From Syntrophorhabdaceae bacterium (GTDB lineage: Bacteria > Desulfobacterota > Deferrimicrobia > Deferrimicrobiales > Deferrimicrobiaceae), in the NCBI GenBank assembly GCA_009783195.1, contig WRHP01000018.1, positions 1 to 32,210 on the forward strand: DNA of 32,210 nucleotides. Direction: 5' to 3'. A program made the translations under genes and the position numbers. Position 1 is the first letter of the stretch; every line of letters begins with the position of its first letter. Positions 1 to 8,978 of this stretch are shown here, one piece after another. A model generated the notes under the pieces. That model had not been told where the DNA came from, ran no database searches, and saw only the letters and a program-made list of their open reading frames with translations.

Positions 1-2587
1 TACCCTCTATCTTGCGGTTGGCCGCCATATCAAAGCGGGAATACTCGTCGAACAGCATGCGAACCTGCCACTCCTCCATGCCTTGCCCTGTGTCCTTCAC
101 GCTTAACACAATCACAACATCGGAATCCCCTTCTTTGGTCCCGTATTCGGCGGAAACCGACAGTTCGACCTTGCCTTCCTGCGTATATTTGAACGCGTTG
201 GACAGCAGGTTGTTCAAAACCTGCTTGATGCGCAGTTCGTCGCCAAACAGCTCCGCGGGCACTTCATCGCCAATATGAAGTTTGAACTCGATCTGTTTGC
301 TGCCGATGCGCGCCATATTCAACTGCGCGGTATCGCCGATCAGGGTTGCTGTTTCGTATTTGATGGGCACCAACTCCATCTTGCCCGATTCAATCCTGGA
401 CAGATCCAGGATGTCGTTTATGATGCCGAGCAGGGTATAGCCCGCGGTGTAAATTCTGCCGAAAGCATCATGAATGCCCGGCGAAAGCGTCGTGTTTTGC
501 AGTTGCATTTCCGTAATGCCCAAAACCGCGTTTATCGGCGTGCGTATTTCATGGCTCATTTTGGCCAAAAATGCGGATTTGGCGCGGCTGGTCGCTTCGG
601 CTTCCGCGCGCTGCTGTATAGCCTGCTCAAACTTGGTAACGTCCTGTATAACCTCAATAAAGCCTGTGGTTTCGCCTTGCATGTCCCTGAGTGTTTCAAT
701 ATCGACCTGGTAAGATATGCCCTCATGCTTGAAGTATGTCTGTTTTTGCCCCCGATTCGCGTAAGCTATTGCGCAATTATCAGTGCCGCATATGCTACCG
801 CATACGCTACCGCATATACTGCCGCATATACTGACATGCCAATCACTGCAATGCGCGCCTATGGCGTCTTTTCGCTTTTTTCCAAGCAACTTCTCAAAAG
901 CCGCGTTGATAAATGTCCATCTTGCTTCTTTATCCAGAACAGAAACAGGGAACGGTATGGAATCAAGAATAGACTCGTACCAATGAGCCGCCGCCTTGAA
1001 TTTCGCGCTTTCTTTGCGAAGCTTGTCAAGCATCGCATGACGTTCTCTTAAATCCATGATGTATGACGCGAGAATGTAGTCTTCTTTGTGCCTGATGCTA
1101 ACGAGCGTAACCGCGCACGGTATGGGCTCGCCATTCAGTTTCTGGTGCACCCACTCAAAACTGCAGCTCCCGTCTTTAAAAGCCTCGGCTTCGTACTCAA
1201 GCGTCAACTTGCGTGATGATCTTCCGCATGGCTGATATTCCGGCGAAAGCTCCAAAAACTTATCCTTGAATTCCTGTTTGTCGGACAACCCAAAAAGCGT
1301 TACAGCCACTTGATTGCAGTAAATAACATTGGCGTCTTTGTCCAAAAGACACGCGCAAAGAGGCGTGGCGTCAAGCAGGCTCTGCGCCCGTTCGTCCGCA
1401 TCGCGCAATCCATCGAGTAGCGCGCTAACTTTCGCGGCCAGCATATTGAACCATCTGACCAGTTCCCCGATTTCGTCCTTCTGGTAGGCGGGAACCAGTT
1501 CATTCAGATTGGCGCGATCCTCTGTTATATCCTGGATCTTCGACTTGATCCTGTTAAGCGGGTTAATGACCATCCGGCGCGATCCCACCATGAGCGAAAT
1601 GGAGGACGCCATGACCATGCACGCAAGCATAAACGCCAGGATTATACCGGCCGTGCCCATAAATCCGGATATGGCCTCTGTGTTCATGGCGCAGACCATA
1701 ACCCCAACCTGCCTGCCGCTGTAATCTTTAAGAGGGCGCACCGCAAGTATTGCGGAGCCGCAATTTTCATAGAAGTTTTCGGCTTTCCCTTTGAGCAGAA
1801 TCTCCGAAGTTATCAGGGATTCAAAGGTATGCGCTTTGTTGATACGCACAAAATCCCCCTTGAACTGATCCTGCTCCGAATCTTGCAGCTTTACGGAAAA
1901 ATCGAGCAATTCCTTGTTCGCGTAAACAGAAACCATCATTTCTCCAGACGTTGCGGCGGCCAGCAAGGAATCAAAGTCCTGGAGAACTTCCGCGGAGCCG
2001 AGATGTTTGCCGTTTGATGTTTTTACCGGAATCACTCCGCGAATGGCAAAGCCGCCGCTGCCGGGCTCGATGCCTTTGACCGCCTTGCCGCTCCTGTTTG
2101 CATCCATTACCGTATGCCGGTACGAACTGAGATCGTCGGAGATGTCTACCCATTTCCCGTCAACTCTGGTGTTTTTTTCGCGCCACAGGCGTACCAGGCT
2201 TAGTCCGTTTGGCAGATGGAAATGGATCTGCGGTTTTTGCCCCGTCATTTCTTCATGGCTGTCAAGTATTGGAGCAAGTTCTTTGCGCAGCAGTTCGCGC
2301 GCCGCTTGAGACTGCGGCGAACGAGGGTTGTCAATATTGCCGCTAAGGGCGATTTCGTATGCTTTTATCACCGCCGGCAGGCGCGCGATCAGGGAAGCCT
2401 GTATCACGGACGCGTTTGCGCGATCCTCGATGTCATTGGATACGTGCTGTAAACGGTATTCTACGGCGGCCCTGATGTATTCATTACGCAGATCGGTAAA
2501 CTGGGAGTGAATCACGACAAAACTTACCAGACCAATGCAAACGACAAGACACATTTGCGGAATGGTGAGTTTCCAGATGAGTTTCAT
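1..2587 (-). CDS. Sensor histidine kinase (Cache-like sensor, HAMP, two PAS, HisKA, HATPase), 3' end off the window
   Basis: The reading frame opens at ATG 2587 and stays open to base 1 (862 codons), so the C-terminus lies outside. Reading the reverse strand gives a first membrane helix (about residues 9-28), an extracytoplasmic sensor region (about 35-305, Cache-like), a second helix (about 311-333) and a HAMP region. A PAS domain follows near 405-510 and a second near 535-655. The HisKA motif has phospho-acceptor H679 in MSHEIRTP. An ATPase domain has an N box near 792-800 and a G1 box DTGQGM at 832-837. The protein should autophosphorylate in response to an extracellular ligand. A receiver or Hpt domain may follow beyond the edge, as is common for this architecture, but I cannot see it. 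The second PAS holds a cysteine-rich motif expanded by an in-frame 12-bp repeat (785-832). The gene lies downstream of the chemoreceptor on the same strand, with a terminator between them. Confidence 0.9.
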   Translation of the reverse strand, partial: MKLIWKLTIPQMCLVVCIGLVSFVVIHSQFTDLRNEYIRAAVEYRLQHVSNDIEDRANASVIQASLIARLPAVIKAYEIALSGNIDNPRSPQSQAARELLRKELAPILDSHEEMTGQKPQIHFHLPNGLSLVRLWREKNTRVDGKWVDISDDLSSYRHTVMDANRSGKAVKGIEPGSGGFAIRGVIPVKTSNGKHLGSAEVLQDFDSLLAAATSGEMMVSVYANKELLDFSVKLQDSEQDQFKGDFVRINKAHTFESLITSEILLKGKAENFYENCGSAILAVRPLKDYSGRQVGVMVCAMNTEAISGFMGTAGIILAFMLACMVMASSISLMVGSRRMVINPLNRIKSKIQDITEDRANLNELVPAYQKDEIGELVRWFNMLAAKVSALLDGLRDADERAQSLLDATPLCACLLDKDANVIYCNQVAVTLFGLSDKQEFKDKFLELSPEYQPCGRSSRKLTLEYEAEAFKDGSCSFEWVHQKLNGEPIPCAVTLVSIRHKEDYILASYIMDLRERHAMLDKLRKESAKFKAAAHWYESILDSIPFPVSVLDKEARWTFINAAFEKLLGKKRKDAIGAHCSDWHVSICGSICGSVCGSICGTDNCAIAYANRGQKQTYFKHEGISYQVDIETLRDMQGETTGFIEVIQDVTKFEQAIQQRAEAEATSRAKSAFLAKMSHEIRTPINAVLGITEMQLQNTTLSPGIHDAFGRIYTAGYTLLGIINDILDLSRIESGKMELVPIKYETATLIGDTAQLNMARIGSKQIEFKLHIGDEVPAELFGDELRIKQVLNNLLSNAFKYTQEGKVELSVSAEYGTKEGDSDVVIVLSVKDTGQGMEEWQVRMLFDEYSRFDMAANRKIEG
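785..832 (-). repeat. Four in-frame 12-bp tandem repeats inside the kinase PAS domain
   Basis: On the minus strand four imperfect copies of AGTATATGCGGC follow one another. They encode SICG, SICG, SVCG, SICG at residues 586-601 of the kinase, followed by TDNC. Copies differ mainly at third codon positions. The unit is a multiple of three, so gain or loss of copies keeps the frame. It multiplies a cysteine in a PAS segment that also holds HCSDW upstream and DNC downstream. Confidence 0.9.
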
Positions 2588-2721
2588 GTTGTCATTTGTC
2601 TAAATATAACATTGCGTTTGCGTCCCATTGAAAGCGCATCCTACCACGTTTCCGTGAATTCTTGTTACCGCCGATTTCGCGGAGCGTGTTGGGCATAGAA
2701 ATGCTTCCGTGAAATGAAAGA

Positions 2722-2760
2722 AAAGAGGGAGGGGCGTTGTGCCGCCTCCCTCTTTTTTTA
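2722..2760. terminator. Bidirectional intrinsic terminator downstream of the chemoreceptor gene
   Basis: A GC-rich stem (GAGGGAGG pairing with CCTCCCTC, loop around 2737-2742) is followed by a T tract on the plus strand and by TTTTCTTTC on the minus strand. It lies just beyond the stop of the minus-strand chemoreceptor gene and before the start of the minus-strand kinase gene, so it probably separates the two transcripts. Confidence 0.8.
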
Positions 2761-2781
2761 GTCATTTTGAAGTCTTAAGGC

Positions 2782-4809
2782 TTATCCGCTTGTGCGCAGT
2801 TTCTGGACAACCGCCTGTAGTTCACGCGTCTGGCTGGCAAGGTCGTTCGTGGCTTCGGCCGATGTCTTCATGGCTGTGGCGGTATCGGACGCGCTGACGT
2901 TGATTTCTTCAAGAGAGCGGGTGATTTCCGCGCTTGTGGCTGTCTGTTCTTCAGAAGCGGTGGCTATGCCGCGGATTTGATCCGCGATAGCCGCGGATTC
3001 CGCGACGATTTCCTGCAGCGCTTCGCCGGACCGCGACACAAGAGACGTTGTTGACTCCAGGTTTTGCCCGGTACGGACAACGGCCTCGATGCTGTCGCGC
3101 GCTCCTGACTGGATGCCGGTAATGGCGCTGGAAACCTCCTTGGTGGCGTCCATGGTCTTTTCGGCAAGTTTGCGGACTTCATCGGCGACGACGGCAAACC
3201 CGCGCCCGGCTTCTCCAGCCCGGGCCGCTTCAATGGCCGCGTTCAGCGCGAGCAGGTTTGTCTGGTCGGCAATGTCGTTGATGACGGTCATGACGGAGCC
3301 GATACTCTCGGCTTGTTCGCCGAGGCGCTGCATGACTTCCTGTAGCGCCTGGGTGTCGCGCTGTACTTTGTTGATGGCGGTAACGGATTCCTTGACTATG
3401 TTTTCGCCTTCCCGCGCTTTTTCCGTCGCCCGGTTGGAGCTTTCCGCCGCGATAGAAGCGCTTTTTGCGACATCGAGGACCGTTGCGTTCATTTCCTCCA
3501 TGGCGGAGGCCGATGTTGTAACCCGCTCATGCTGGTATTTTACGAGATTGCTGGATGTATCAACCTGCTGGTTGATGTTTTCCACCGCGGTTGTAACGCG
3601 GCCTACTACCTGCTCCACATTGGCGGCGGCTTGCTGCAGAGCCTGCTGGCCGGCTTCCGCTTTTTCCTTTGCGGCTCCCGCTTCTTTCATGGCGGCCAAA
3701 GCTTTTTGGGCCTGCTGCTCGGCTTCACGCGACTTTTCCTCGGTTTCGAGGATCATTTTTTTAAGCGTTTCCACCATAGTGCCAAGGGCTTTGGACAAAG
3801 TGCCCACCTCATCCGTCGTCGTGACGGATAGTGTTCCATCAAGGTCGCCCTTGGCCACCTGTTCCGCAAACAGCGTTGCCTGGCCCAGAGGGGAGGTAAT
3901 GGCGCGAGCGACCAGGACGCCTATGGCAAGCATTAAACTGCCTATAACAAGACCGACTATGGCGAAATACAAAACGATTTTGCCCTGGGTGTCTACAATG
4001 TTGGTCCTGGACAGTCCGACGAACAGCATGCCCGCGTTTTTGCCGTCCATGTCTTGCCAGGGCCAGTAAACGGTGTCGTAATCGGTTCCCAATATATCGT
4101 TGCGGGTTACCACCTTCTCTCCCCTGCCGATGACTTTATCGTAAATATCTTTGTTATCGAGTTTTGTACCGATCGCCGGTTTGCCGTTTTTGATGACTGT
4201 TGTTGAGACTCGGGTGTCGTCCAAAAAGATGGTGCATTCGACTTTCAGCAGATCCTTCATCATATTTACGAACGAGCCGGACGCCAGATCCGCGCCCAGG
4301 ATAATCACGCCGACGATTTTGCCTTCATGATGGATGGGTTCACCTACGGCAAGGGTTAGCTTGACGACGCTGCCTGGCTCTATGCCGATGACGGTTTTGC
4401 CTTCGGTAAGCGGGATTCTCATGCTGGCTCTTTCCGATGGCAGCGTGTCGCCCACCTGACTCGAGTGGCCTCGTAATATAACGACGCCTTTTGTGTCGCA
4501 AATTGTAACAAAATCCACCGCCTTGGAGTCCATCAGCCCCTTGACGGACTTGCGGAGAATTTCTGTGTCGTTGTTTGCGACGGCTTGGGCGAATTGAGGG
4601 TTAACCCGCAGCATATCGGCAAACGACACTTTTGTATTTTCTAAGTTGTCCAATTCTCGCTGGACGATATCACTGTATGCGACGAGCTGTTTACCGGCGG
4701 TTTCGTTTCCTATGGTTGGGACAATGATATAGCCCGCGATGCACAATGAAGCAACGAGAAAGAGAATTGTACAAGACACGAGAATAAGGATCTTTTTAAA
4801 GATTGACAT
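2782..4809 (-). CDS. Methyl-accepting chemotaxis protein with Cache sensor domain
   Basis: This is a 675-residue inner-membrane chemoreceptor. It has an N-terminal membrane helix (about 7-29) and an extracytoplasmic sensor domain (about 35-275) of Cache type, with the phrases [14 protein letters not shown] and [10 protein letters not shown] second helix (278-300) is followed by HAMP (about 300-352). The signalling domain forms a long coiled coil whose hairpin tip, near residues 516-536, carries [16 protein letters not shown], the highly conserved CheA/CheW contact region. There is no C-terminal NWETF-type tether for CheR/CheB. The start is supported by AAGGAG seven bases upstream of ATG 4809. 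Ligand unknown; Cache receptors of this kind often bind small organic acids or amino acids. No che genes lie in the window, so it must work with a chemotaxis core encoded elsewhere. Confidence 0.96.
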   Translation of the reverse strand: MSIFKKILILVSCTILFLVASLCIAGYIIVPTIGNETAGKQLVAYSDIVQRELDNLENTKVSFADMLRVNPQFAQAVANNDTEILRKSVKGLMDSKAVDFVTICDTKGVVILRGHSSQVGDTLPSERASMRIPLTEGKTVIGIEPGSVVKLTLAVGEPIHHEGKIVGVIILGADLASGSFVNMMKDLLKVECTIFLDDTRVSTTVIKNGKPAIGTKLDNKDIYDKVIGRGEKVVTRNDILGTDYDTVYWPWQDMDGKNAGMLFVGLSRTNIVDTQGKIVLYFAIVGLVIGSLMLAIGVLVARAITSPLGQATLFAEQVAKGDLDGTLSVTTTDEVGTLSKALGTMVETLKKMILETEEKSREAEQQAQKALAAMKEAGAAKEKAEAGQQALQQAAANVEQVVGRVTTAVENINQQVDTSSNLVKYQHERVTTSASAMEEMNATVLDVAKSASIAAESSNRATEKAREGENIVKESVTAINKVQRDTQALQEVMQRLGEQAESIGSVMTVINDIADQTNLLALNAAIEAARAGEAGRGFAVVADEVRKLAEKTMDATKEVSSAITGIQSGARDSIEAVVRTGQNLESTTSLVSRSGEALQEIVAESAAIADQIRGIATASEEQTATSAEITRSLEEINVSASDTATAMKTSAEATNDLASQTRELQAVVQKLRTSG

Positions 4810-5561
4810 AGGAACTCCTTTGCATGAAATATCCGACGTGTTTAAATATCAATAAGATAGCCATTAAATTGTAATCGGCTAAAACGCTGCTTTCGGTAGC
4901 GTGACGGTAAAAAGCTTAGGTTGTGCCAAGGTTGAATGCAGGGGCTGTTTCAGAAAAGGAAAGCCATTGCCGTGCTTGGATTTAGACGCGCCGCGCGCGT
5001 GATGTAACAGATTTGATGATGGGGAGGGCGAAAAGCGGGCATAATGCGGGACAAAATACATGATTACATCCTTGGCAAAACGTGTATTCGCAAAGGAGTA
5101 TCCTTCTTTGTTGTCAGCAATCGTTTGCATTTGCATTTTGTGATAACCAACAATATATTTGTAGTGCTTCCGTGAAATCAGGCTGCTTCTTGCTGTTGTT
5201 GTGCTCTGAATTCCGTTGTGCTTTTGTAGTCAAAGGATTGATGTGATGTTATTGACTATATTTAAAATCAACCCACAACCCAATATATTTATCGGTTGAT
5301 ATTGGATTTTGTTTAATCAGATTTATGTCCACGCGGATACCCTGAAATTGCCGGGATGCTTTCGTATAGCTTTGCCCGTTTTTGATGAGGGATTGAAAAG
5401 ACAAAAAATGGGGTGGGGGTATTGCGTTGTTTCCTTCGTTATTCGGTCGTTTTGAAGGATAGGACTTATCAGAGTTTACATAACTTCCGGACAATCTATT
5501 GGTAGTTAATGCGTCTGGCCGGAAAAGCCGTTAGTATTAAAACTTATAGAGGTTGAAGCGC
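4810..5561. other. Gene-poor, AT-richer stretch with no supportable gene
   Basis: About 750 bases lie between the divergent chemoreceptor and Smr genes. Short minus-strand frames exist (4879-5136 and 5249-5494), but neither has a ribosome binding site or a recognisable family. Base composition is clearly more AT-rich than in neighbouring genes. Small inverted repeats are present, for example CCAATAT and ATATTGG flanking 12 bases near 5278-5303. The part next to 4810 should hold the chemoreceptor promoter, but I could not single out convincing -35/-10 boxes. Confidence 0.5.
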
Positions 5562-5861
5562 ATGGAAGAAGGAAATCCGCCAGGCGAAGGCGCGCCGTGC
5601 CGCATTCCGCTGGAAGACAGCATCGACCTCCACACGTTCTCCCCGCGCGAGGTTTTGTCTGTTGTCGGGGAGTACCTTGAAGAGGCTGCCGCGAAGGGGT
5701 ATCGGGAAGTGCGCCTTATCCACGGGAAAGGGACCGGGAAGCAGCGGGCGGCCGTGCGCTCTCTCCTGTCGAGTCACCGCCTGGTCGAGTTTTTCTCCGA
5801 CGCCCCGCCGGAAGCGGGTGGTTGGGGAGCGACGCGGGTGGTTATCCGTGCCGGGAAATGA
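5562..5861 (+). CDS. Small stand-alone Smr-domain protein
   Basis: This 99-residue protein is essentially a single Smr (small MutS-related) domain. Hallmarks in order are IDLHTF near the N-terminus, the conserved HGKGTGKQR loop in the middle, and GGWGATRVVI at the end. Smr domains bind or nick nucleic acids, either branched DNA or RNA at stalled ribosomes. Stand-alone versions are common and their exact role is often unknown. I chose ATG 5562 because AGAGG (5548-5552) lies nine bases upstream; the TTG at 5553 would sit directly on that site. The gene stands alone, with AT-rich sequence before it and a convergent gene after it. Confidence 0.85.
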   Translation: MEEGNPPGEGAPCRIPLEDSIDLHTFSPREVLSVVGEYLEEAAAKGYREVRLIHGKGTGKQRAAVRSLLSSHRLVEFFSDAPPEAGGWGATRVVIRAGK

Positions 5862-6012
5862 TCGCCTTTTCAGCGATACGCTGACGCTTATCCTGTTGAT
5901 TCCATTGATGACAGTATGGTTGTCGATAACAAGCGCGACTCCTTGCGCTTCGCGGCGAACCAATAGCATATAAAACGGACGAATTTCCAATGCTTGCCCG
6001 TTGTTTGTTGTG

Positions 6013-6046
6013 ATATTTTCTTGTTCACAACAATTGTTGAAAATAT
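6013..6046. repeat. Nested palindrome between convergent genes
   Basis: ATATTTTC (6013-6020) and GAAAATAT (6039-6046) form inverted arms around a perfect 12-base palindrome CAACAATTGTTG (6028-6039). It lies just past the stop of the minus-strand secreted-protein gene. It could be a weak terminator or a protein-binding site; no T-rich tail distinguishes these. Confidence 0.4.
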
Positions 6047-6064
6047 TTATGATCCGAAAAACGA

Positions 6065-6679
6065 CTATTTTGTGAGGGCTTTAAGCCGCTCGACCACTAA
6101 TTTCCCGGCTTCGGTGATAACTTTTTTGTTCCATTCAATTTTTTCTTTCTCGCTGAACTTGTTGCCTGGTGGCAGGCCGTTCTTCTGTAAAAAGATAAAG
6201 TATTTGCCATAAGCTATATACATGTTTGTAGTGCTAATTGTAGAGTCACTGCTTAAACCCTTGCCGTTAAGATAAGCCCAATCTCCGATTCCCTCGACAG
6301 GAATTACAATTTCCTTTTCGTTTTTTTCATCATTTTTTCGGACAAGTTTGCCGTAACCTTCCGCGCCGCCGCTTTGCATCCAGCCTTTAGAAGCCGTTTT
6401 GCTCATGTCAAGCTGCGCGTCCTGATAGAGGGTGATACTAAGAAAACCGGCAACCCCAAACTTGTCATATAAAGTTTGTATTGCCCAAGGTTTGGTGGGC
6501 TTGATCTCGTCGATTTTTTTCGCATTCAGTGTCGCGCTATCCACTCCGAGTATCCGTCCGGCGTCTTCCTGAGTGATAAGTTTTGAAGATTTGATTGTTT
6601 TTGCATCCGGACTTGCGGAGGCGGTCGGCAGAAAAGCCGACAGCAAAAATACCAATGTAAGAGTTAGAATTCGTTTCAT
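6065..6679 (-). CDS. Secreted hypothetical protein with signal peptide
   Basis: This 204-residue protein is of unknown function. The N-terminus has a classical Sec signal: MKR, a hydrophobic stretch to about residue 18, then ASASP, giving likely cleavage after residue 22 or so. No lipobox cysteine is visible. The mature part begins with a helix-like ITQEDAGRILGVDSATL phrase, of a kind seen in small exported proteins that begin 'T.EEA..ILG'. It continues with a mixed alpha/beta segment containing VEGIGDWAYLNGKG, which resembles the 'GVGD.A' element of small periplasmic domain families. I do not recognise a specific family. The start is supported by AAGGAG seven bases upstream of ATG 6679. The gene is isolated; a decayed stalk-domain gene lies upstream on the same strand. 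Confidence 0.8.
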   Translation of the reverse strand: MKRILTLTLVFLLSAFLPTASASPDAKTIKSSKLITQEDAGRILGVDSATLNAKKIDEIKPTKPWAIQTLYDKFGVAGFLSITLYQDAQLDMSKTASKGWMQSGGAEGYGKLVRKNDEKNEKEIVIPVEGIGDWAYLNGKGLSSDSTISTTNMYIAYGKYFIFLQKNGLPPGNKFSEKEKIEWNKKVITEAGKLVVERLKALTK

Positions 6680-6713
6680 TTTCCATTTCTCCTTGGAATT
6701 TTTTATTTAAAGC

Positions 6714-6755
6714 TTACAGACAGGGCGAAGGTATGTAATCGCGCTCTGCCTGTAA
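6714..6755 (-). terminator. Hairpin downstream of the broken stalk-domain gene
   Basis: TTACAGACAGGGCG (6714-6727) pairs with CGCTCTGCCTGTAA (6742-6755) over 14 positions with one mismatch and one wobble. It is followed on the minus strand by an A/T-rich tail. It sits 19 bases past the last stop of the pseudogene and before the secreted-protein gene, as expected for a relic or working terminator. Confidence 0.55.
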
Positions 6756-6773
6756 ACCTCCGGGATCATTTTC

Positions 6774-7022
6774 TTAAAAGGTAACAATAACCTCTCTGCC
6801 AGCGTCCAATCATTCTACCGCACAGCCCAGGTTTTCGACAGCGAAGCGGATAGGCGCCATAGTCCTGATGTTAATGGAAACCGGAGCTACGCCCATCGTC
6901 AGGGTTTTACCGTCCGCGACAAGATTTGCTTTGTTCTGCCGCATGGTAACGTTATGCCCGTTAGCGGCTAAGGCGATAGTTCTCTTCGCGCTGTCCTGTT
7001 CTGCCGTACCGCGCTCGCGTTG
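6774..7022 (-). pseudogene. Decayed C-terminal part of a copper-amine-oxidase-N (stalk domain) protein
   Basis: No intact gene is present, but the reverse strand from about 7010 to 6774 reads GTAEQDSAKRTIALAANGH, then NVTMRQNKANLVADGKTLTM, then GVAPVSINIRTMAPIRFAVE, then NLGCAVE, a stop, and LDAGREVIVTF before a final stop (tta, 6774-6776). This matches the PF07833 pattern of 'G..V.L..G...A.VNGK...LDVAP.I.NGRTM.P.RFVAE.LG..VEWD...R.V.V'. The expected W after VE is a TGA (tca on the plus strand at 6810-6812), a one-base change from TGG. Upstream, stops and apparent frameshifts remove the rest. Fragments such as PFVADDDAIS near 7060-7085 may be older coding remnants. Stalk domains usually anchor or present extracellular domains at the cell surface. 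Confidence 0.75.
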
Positions 7023-7376
7023 CCGCTATCAGCAAAAATCTCTGCGATTCATACTGATGGCGTCGTCGTCCGCCACGAACGGCAAGCATGCTCAAGACCA
7101 GGAGGTCAATTCGGTCGCCCGGACGATTTTGCGCTCTTGTATATACATGCTTCCGGTATCTCCACGTTTTCGCCTGGAAACTCCTTCCTTGCCAAAGATT
7201 TCCCCTTTGATGGCCGATGCGGCGCGGCAAATAGTTAAGGATAGCTTGAGAGGCGTGTGCGACAGCGAAGGGCTTAAGCGAAGGAAGCCGCTTTTGCGGG
7301 TGTCGCTTCCCGGATTCGGTGCGTGCCGGTTTTCGTATGGTATGATCGTTCATCACGCGCTGATACGAGGAATCCC

Positions 7377-8819
7377 ATGGCGTTTCGCGACCTTCCGGCT
7401 TTTCTTTCCGCCCTCGAGGCTCGGGGCGATCTTAAAAAAATCACGGTTCCGGTTTCGTCGGAGCTCGAGGCGGCGGAAATTGCCGACCGGGCGGTCAAAT
7501 CCGGGGGGGCGGCGCTGCTGTTCACGAACATCGAGGGTTCTTCCGTTCCGCTTGCCATGAATCTTTTCGGCACGGAAGAAAGGATGTGCTTTGCGCTTGG
7601 CGTCGAGCGGTTCGACGACATTGGCGCGCGCGTCCGCGAGATCCTGGAGCCGGAGATCCCGACAAATTTCCTCGATAAGCTCAAGATGCTTCCCCGGCTG
7701 GCGAGGCTGGCGAGTTTCCTTCCAAAGACCGTTACCTGCGCGCCTTGCCAGGAAGTGGTGGAGCGCGAGCGGCCGTCGCTGTCTTTCCTGCCCGTGGTAA
7801 AGACATGGCCGGGCGACGGAGGGCCGTTCATCACGCTGCCGTTGGTGTTCACGAAGGACCCGGATACGGGGCGCCGAAATGTGGGGATGTACCGGATGCA
7901 CGTCTATGATGAGACGACCACCGGGATGCACTGGCATATCCATAAAGGCGGCGCGCGGCATTACCGCGGTTTTCGCGGGAGACGGGAGCGTATGCCTGTC
8001 GCGGTGGCGTTGGGAGGAGATCCCGCAACGATTTACGCGGCTTCCGCGCCTCTTCCGGAGGATGTCGATGAGATGATGTTTGCGGGGTTTTTACGCGAAG
8101 AACCGGTTGAGATGGTCCGGTGCGTCACTTGCGACATCGAAGTGCCCGCCCACGCCGAAGTTATCCTTGAAGGGTACGTCGATCCGGAGGAATTGCGGAC
8201 CGAGGGGCCATTTGGCGACCATACGGGGTACTACTCTTTGGCGGATCAATATCCGGTTTTCCACCTGACATGCGTAACCCGCCGGAAGAACCCGGTTTAT
8301 CCCGCGACCATCGTCGGCAAGCCGCCTATGGAGGATGTTTTTATGGGGAAAGCCACCGAACGGATCTTTCTTCCGATGCTTCAAAAGATTTTGCCGGAAG
8401 TCGTGGATATGAACCTGCCGGTCGAGGGGATCTTCCACAACTACGCTTTTTTCTCCATCGACAAGCGCTACCCAGGGCATGCCCGCAAGGTGATGAGCGC
8501 TATATGGGGGCTTGGGCTGCTCATGTTTTCAAAGTTCGTCGTCGTGTTCGACGCCGACGTAAATATACAGAATATGTCCGAAGTGTTATGGCGGATCGGA
8601 AACAACGTGGACCCGCGCCGGGACACAATGATTGTCGAAGGTCCGGTGGACGCCCTTGAGCATGCCTCTCCTGTTCCTCATTACGGGTCGAAAATGGGGA
8701 TAGACGCAACACGAAAGTGGGCTTCGGAAGGGTTCTCCCGTGAATGGCCTGAGGATATCGCCATGCCTGAGGAGATCATGAATCTGGTGACGCGCAGGTG
8801 GAAAGAGTACGGTTTTTAG
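7377..8819 (+). CDS. ubiD: UbiD-family prenylated-FMN decarboxylase (menaquinone-type)
   Basis: This 480-residue protein belongs to the UbiD family, which decarboxylates aromatic or alpha,beta-unsaturated acids using prenylated FMN made by UbiX. It has the full family architecture. MAFRDLPAFLSALEARGDL is a typical opening. The middle has EGPFGDHTGYYS, carrying the conserved acidic and aromatic residues, and then PATIVGKPPMEDVFMGKATE, the most diagnostic stretch. Length matches the family (about 480-500). Clustering with a UbiA prenyltransferase and UbiX fits the late steps of menaquinone synthesis, in particular the futalosine route (MqnL/MqnP/MqnM). The other pathway genes are not in the window, so ubiquinone-like or other aromatic-acid roles stay open. 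I chose ATG 7377, with GAGG a few bases upstream, over an upstream GTG at 7323 because the residues that follow are the family's usual N-terminus. Confidence 0.92.
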   Translation: MAFRDLPAFLSALEARGDLKKITVPVSSELEAAEIADRAVKSGGAALLFTNIEGSSVPLAMNLFGTEERMCFALGVERFDDIGARVREILEPEIPTNFLDKLKMLPRLARLASFLPKTVTCAPCQEVVERERPSLSFLPVVKTWPGDGGPFITLPLVFTKDPDTGRRNVGMYRMHVYDETTTGMHWHIHKGGARHYRGFRGRRERMPVAVALGGDPATIYAASAPLPEDVDEMMFAGFLREEPVEMVRCVTCDIEVPAHAEVILEGYVDPEELRTEGPFGDHTGYYSLADQYPVFHLTCVTRRKNPVYPATIVGKPPMEDVFMGKATERIFLPMLQKILPEVVDMNLPVEGIFHNYAFFSIDKRYPGHARKVMSAIWGLGLLMFSKFVVVFDADVNIQNMSEVLWRIGNNVDPRRDTMIVEGPVDALEHASPVPHYGSKMGIDATRKWASEGFSREWPEDIAMPEEIMNLVTRRWKEYGF

Positions 8820-8877
8820 AGCAAATCAACTTTGGCTTTGCTGCGAAACAGAAGGCGCCTTTATAAGGAGAGGTTTC

Positions 8878-8976
8878 TTGTCCAAGGCCGCGCATGCGCT
8901 AATTTCAAAGCGAAATTACTATAAAAAGAGGAGTTTTGCCTTCAAGCGGCATCATTTCTTTGTGGGGAAGTCATAA
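8878..8976 (+). CDS. Possible 32-residue basic small ORF upstream of ubiA
   Basis: TTG 8878 follows AAGGAG with seven bases between. It opens a 32-codon frame ending TAA 8974-8976, three bases before the ubiA start. The product would be strongly basic (several Lys/Arg/His, including a YKKR segment). I recognise no family. It may be a small protein, a leader that couples translation to ubiA, or chance. Confidence 0.25.
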   Translation: MSKAAHALISKRNYYKKRSFAFKRHHFFVGKS

Positions 8977-8978
8977 GG

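Noticed and set aside
785-832. Short tandem repeats considered as a CRISPR array or plasmid iterons
   Set aside because: Units are 12 bp without spacers, and they lie in frame within a kinase gene.
4879-5136. 85-codon minus-strand frame
   Set aside because: No ribosome binding site, no family and skewed composition. Treated as non-coding.
5249-5494. 81-codon minus-strand frame with IRVDINLIKQNPISTDKY
   Set aside because: Looks a little protein-like and could be a transposase or hypothetical remnant, but nothing supports start, family or conservation.
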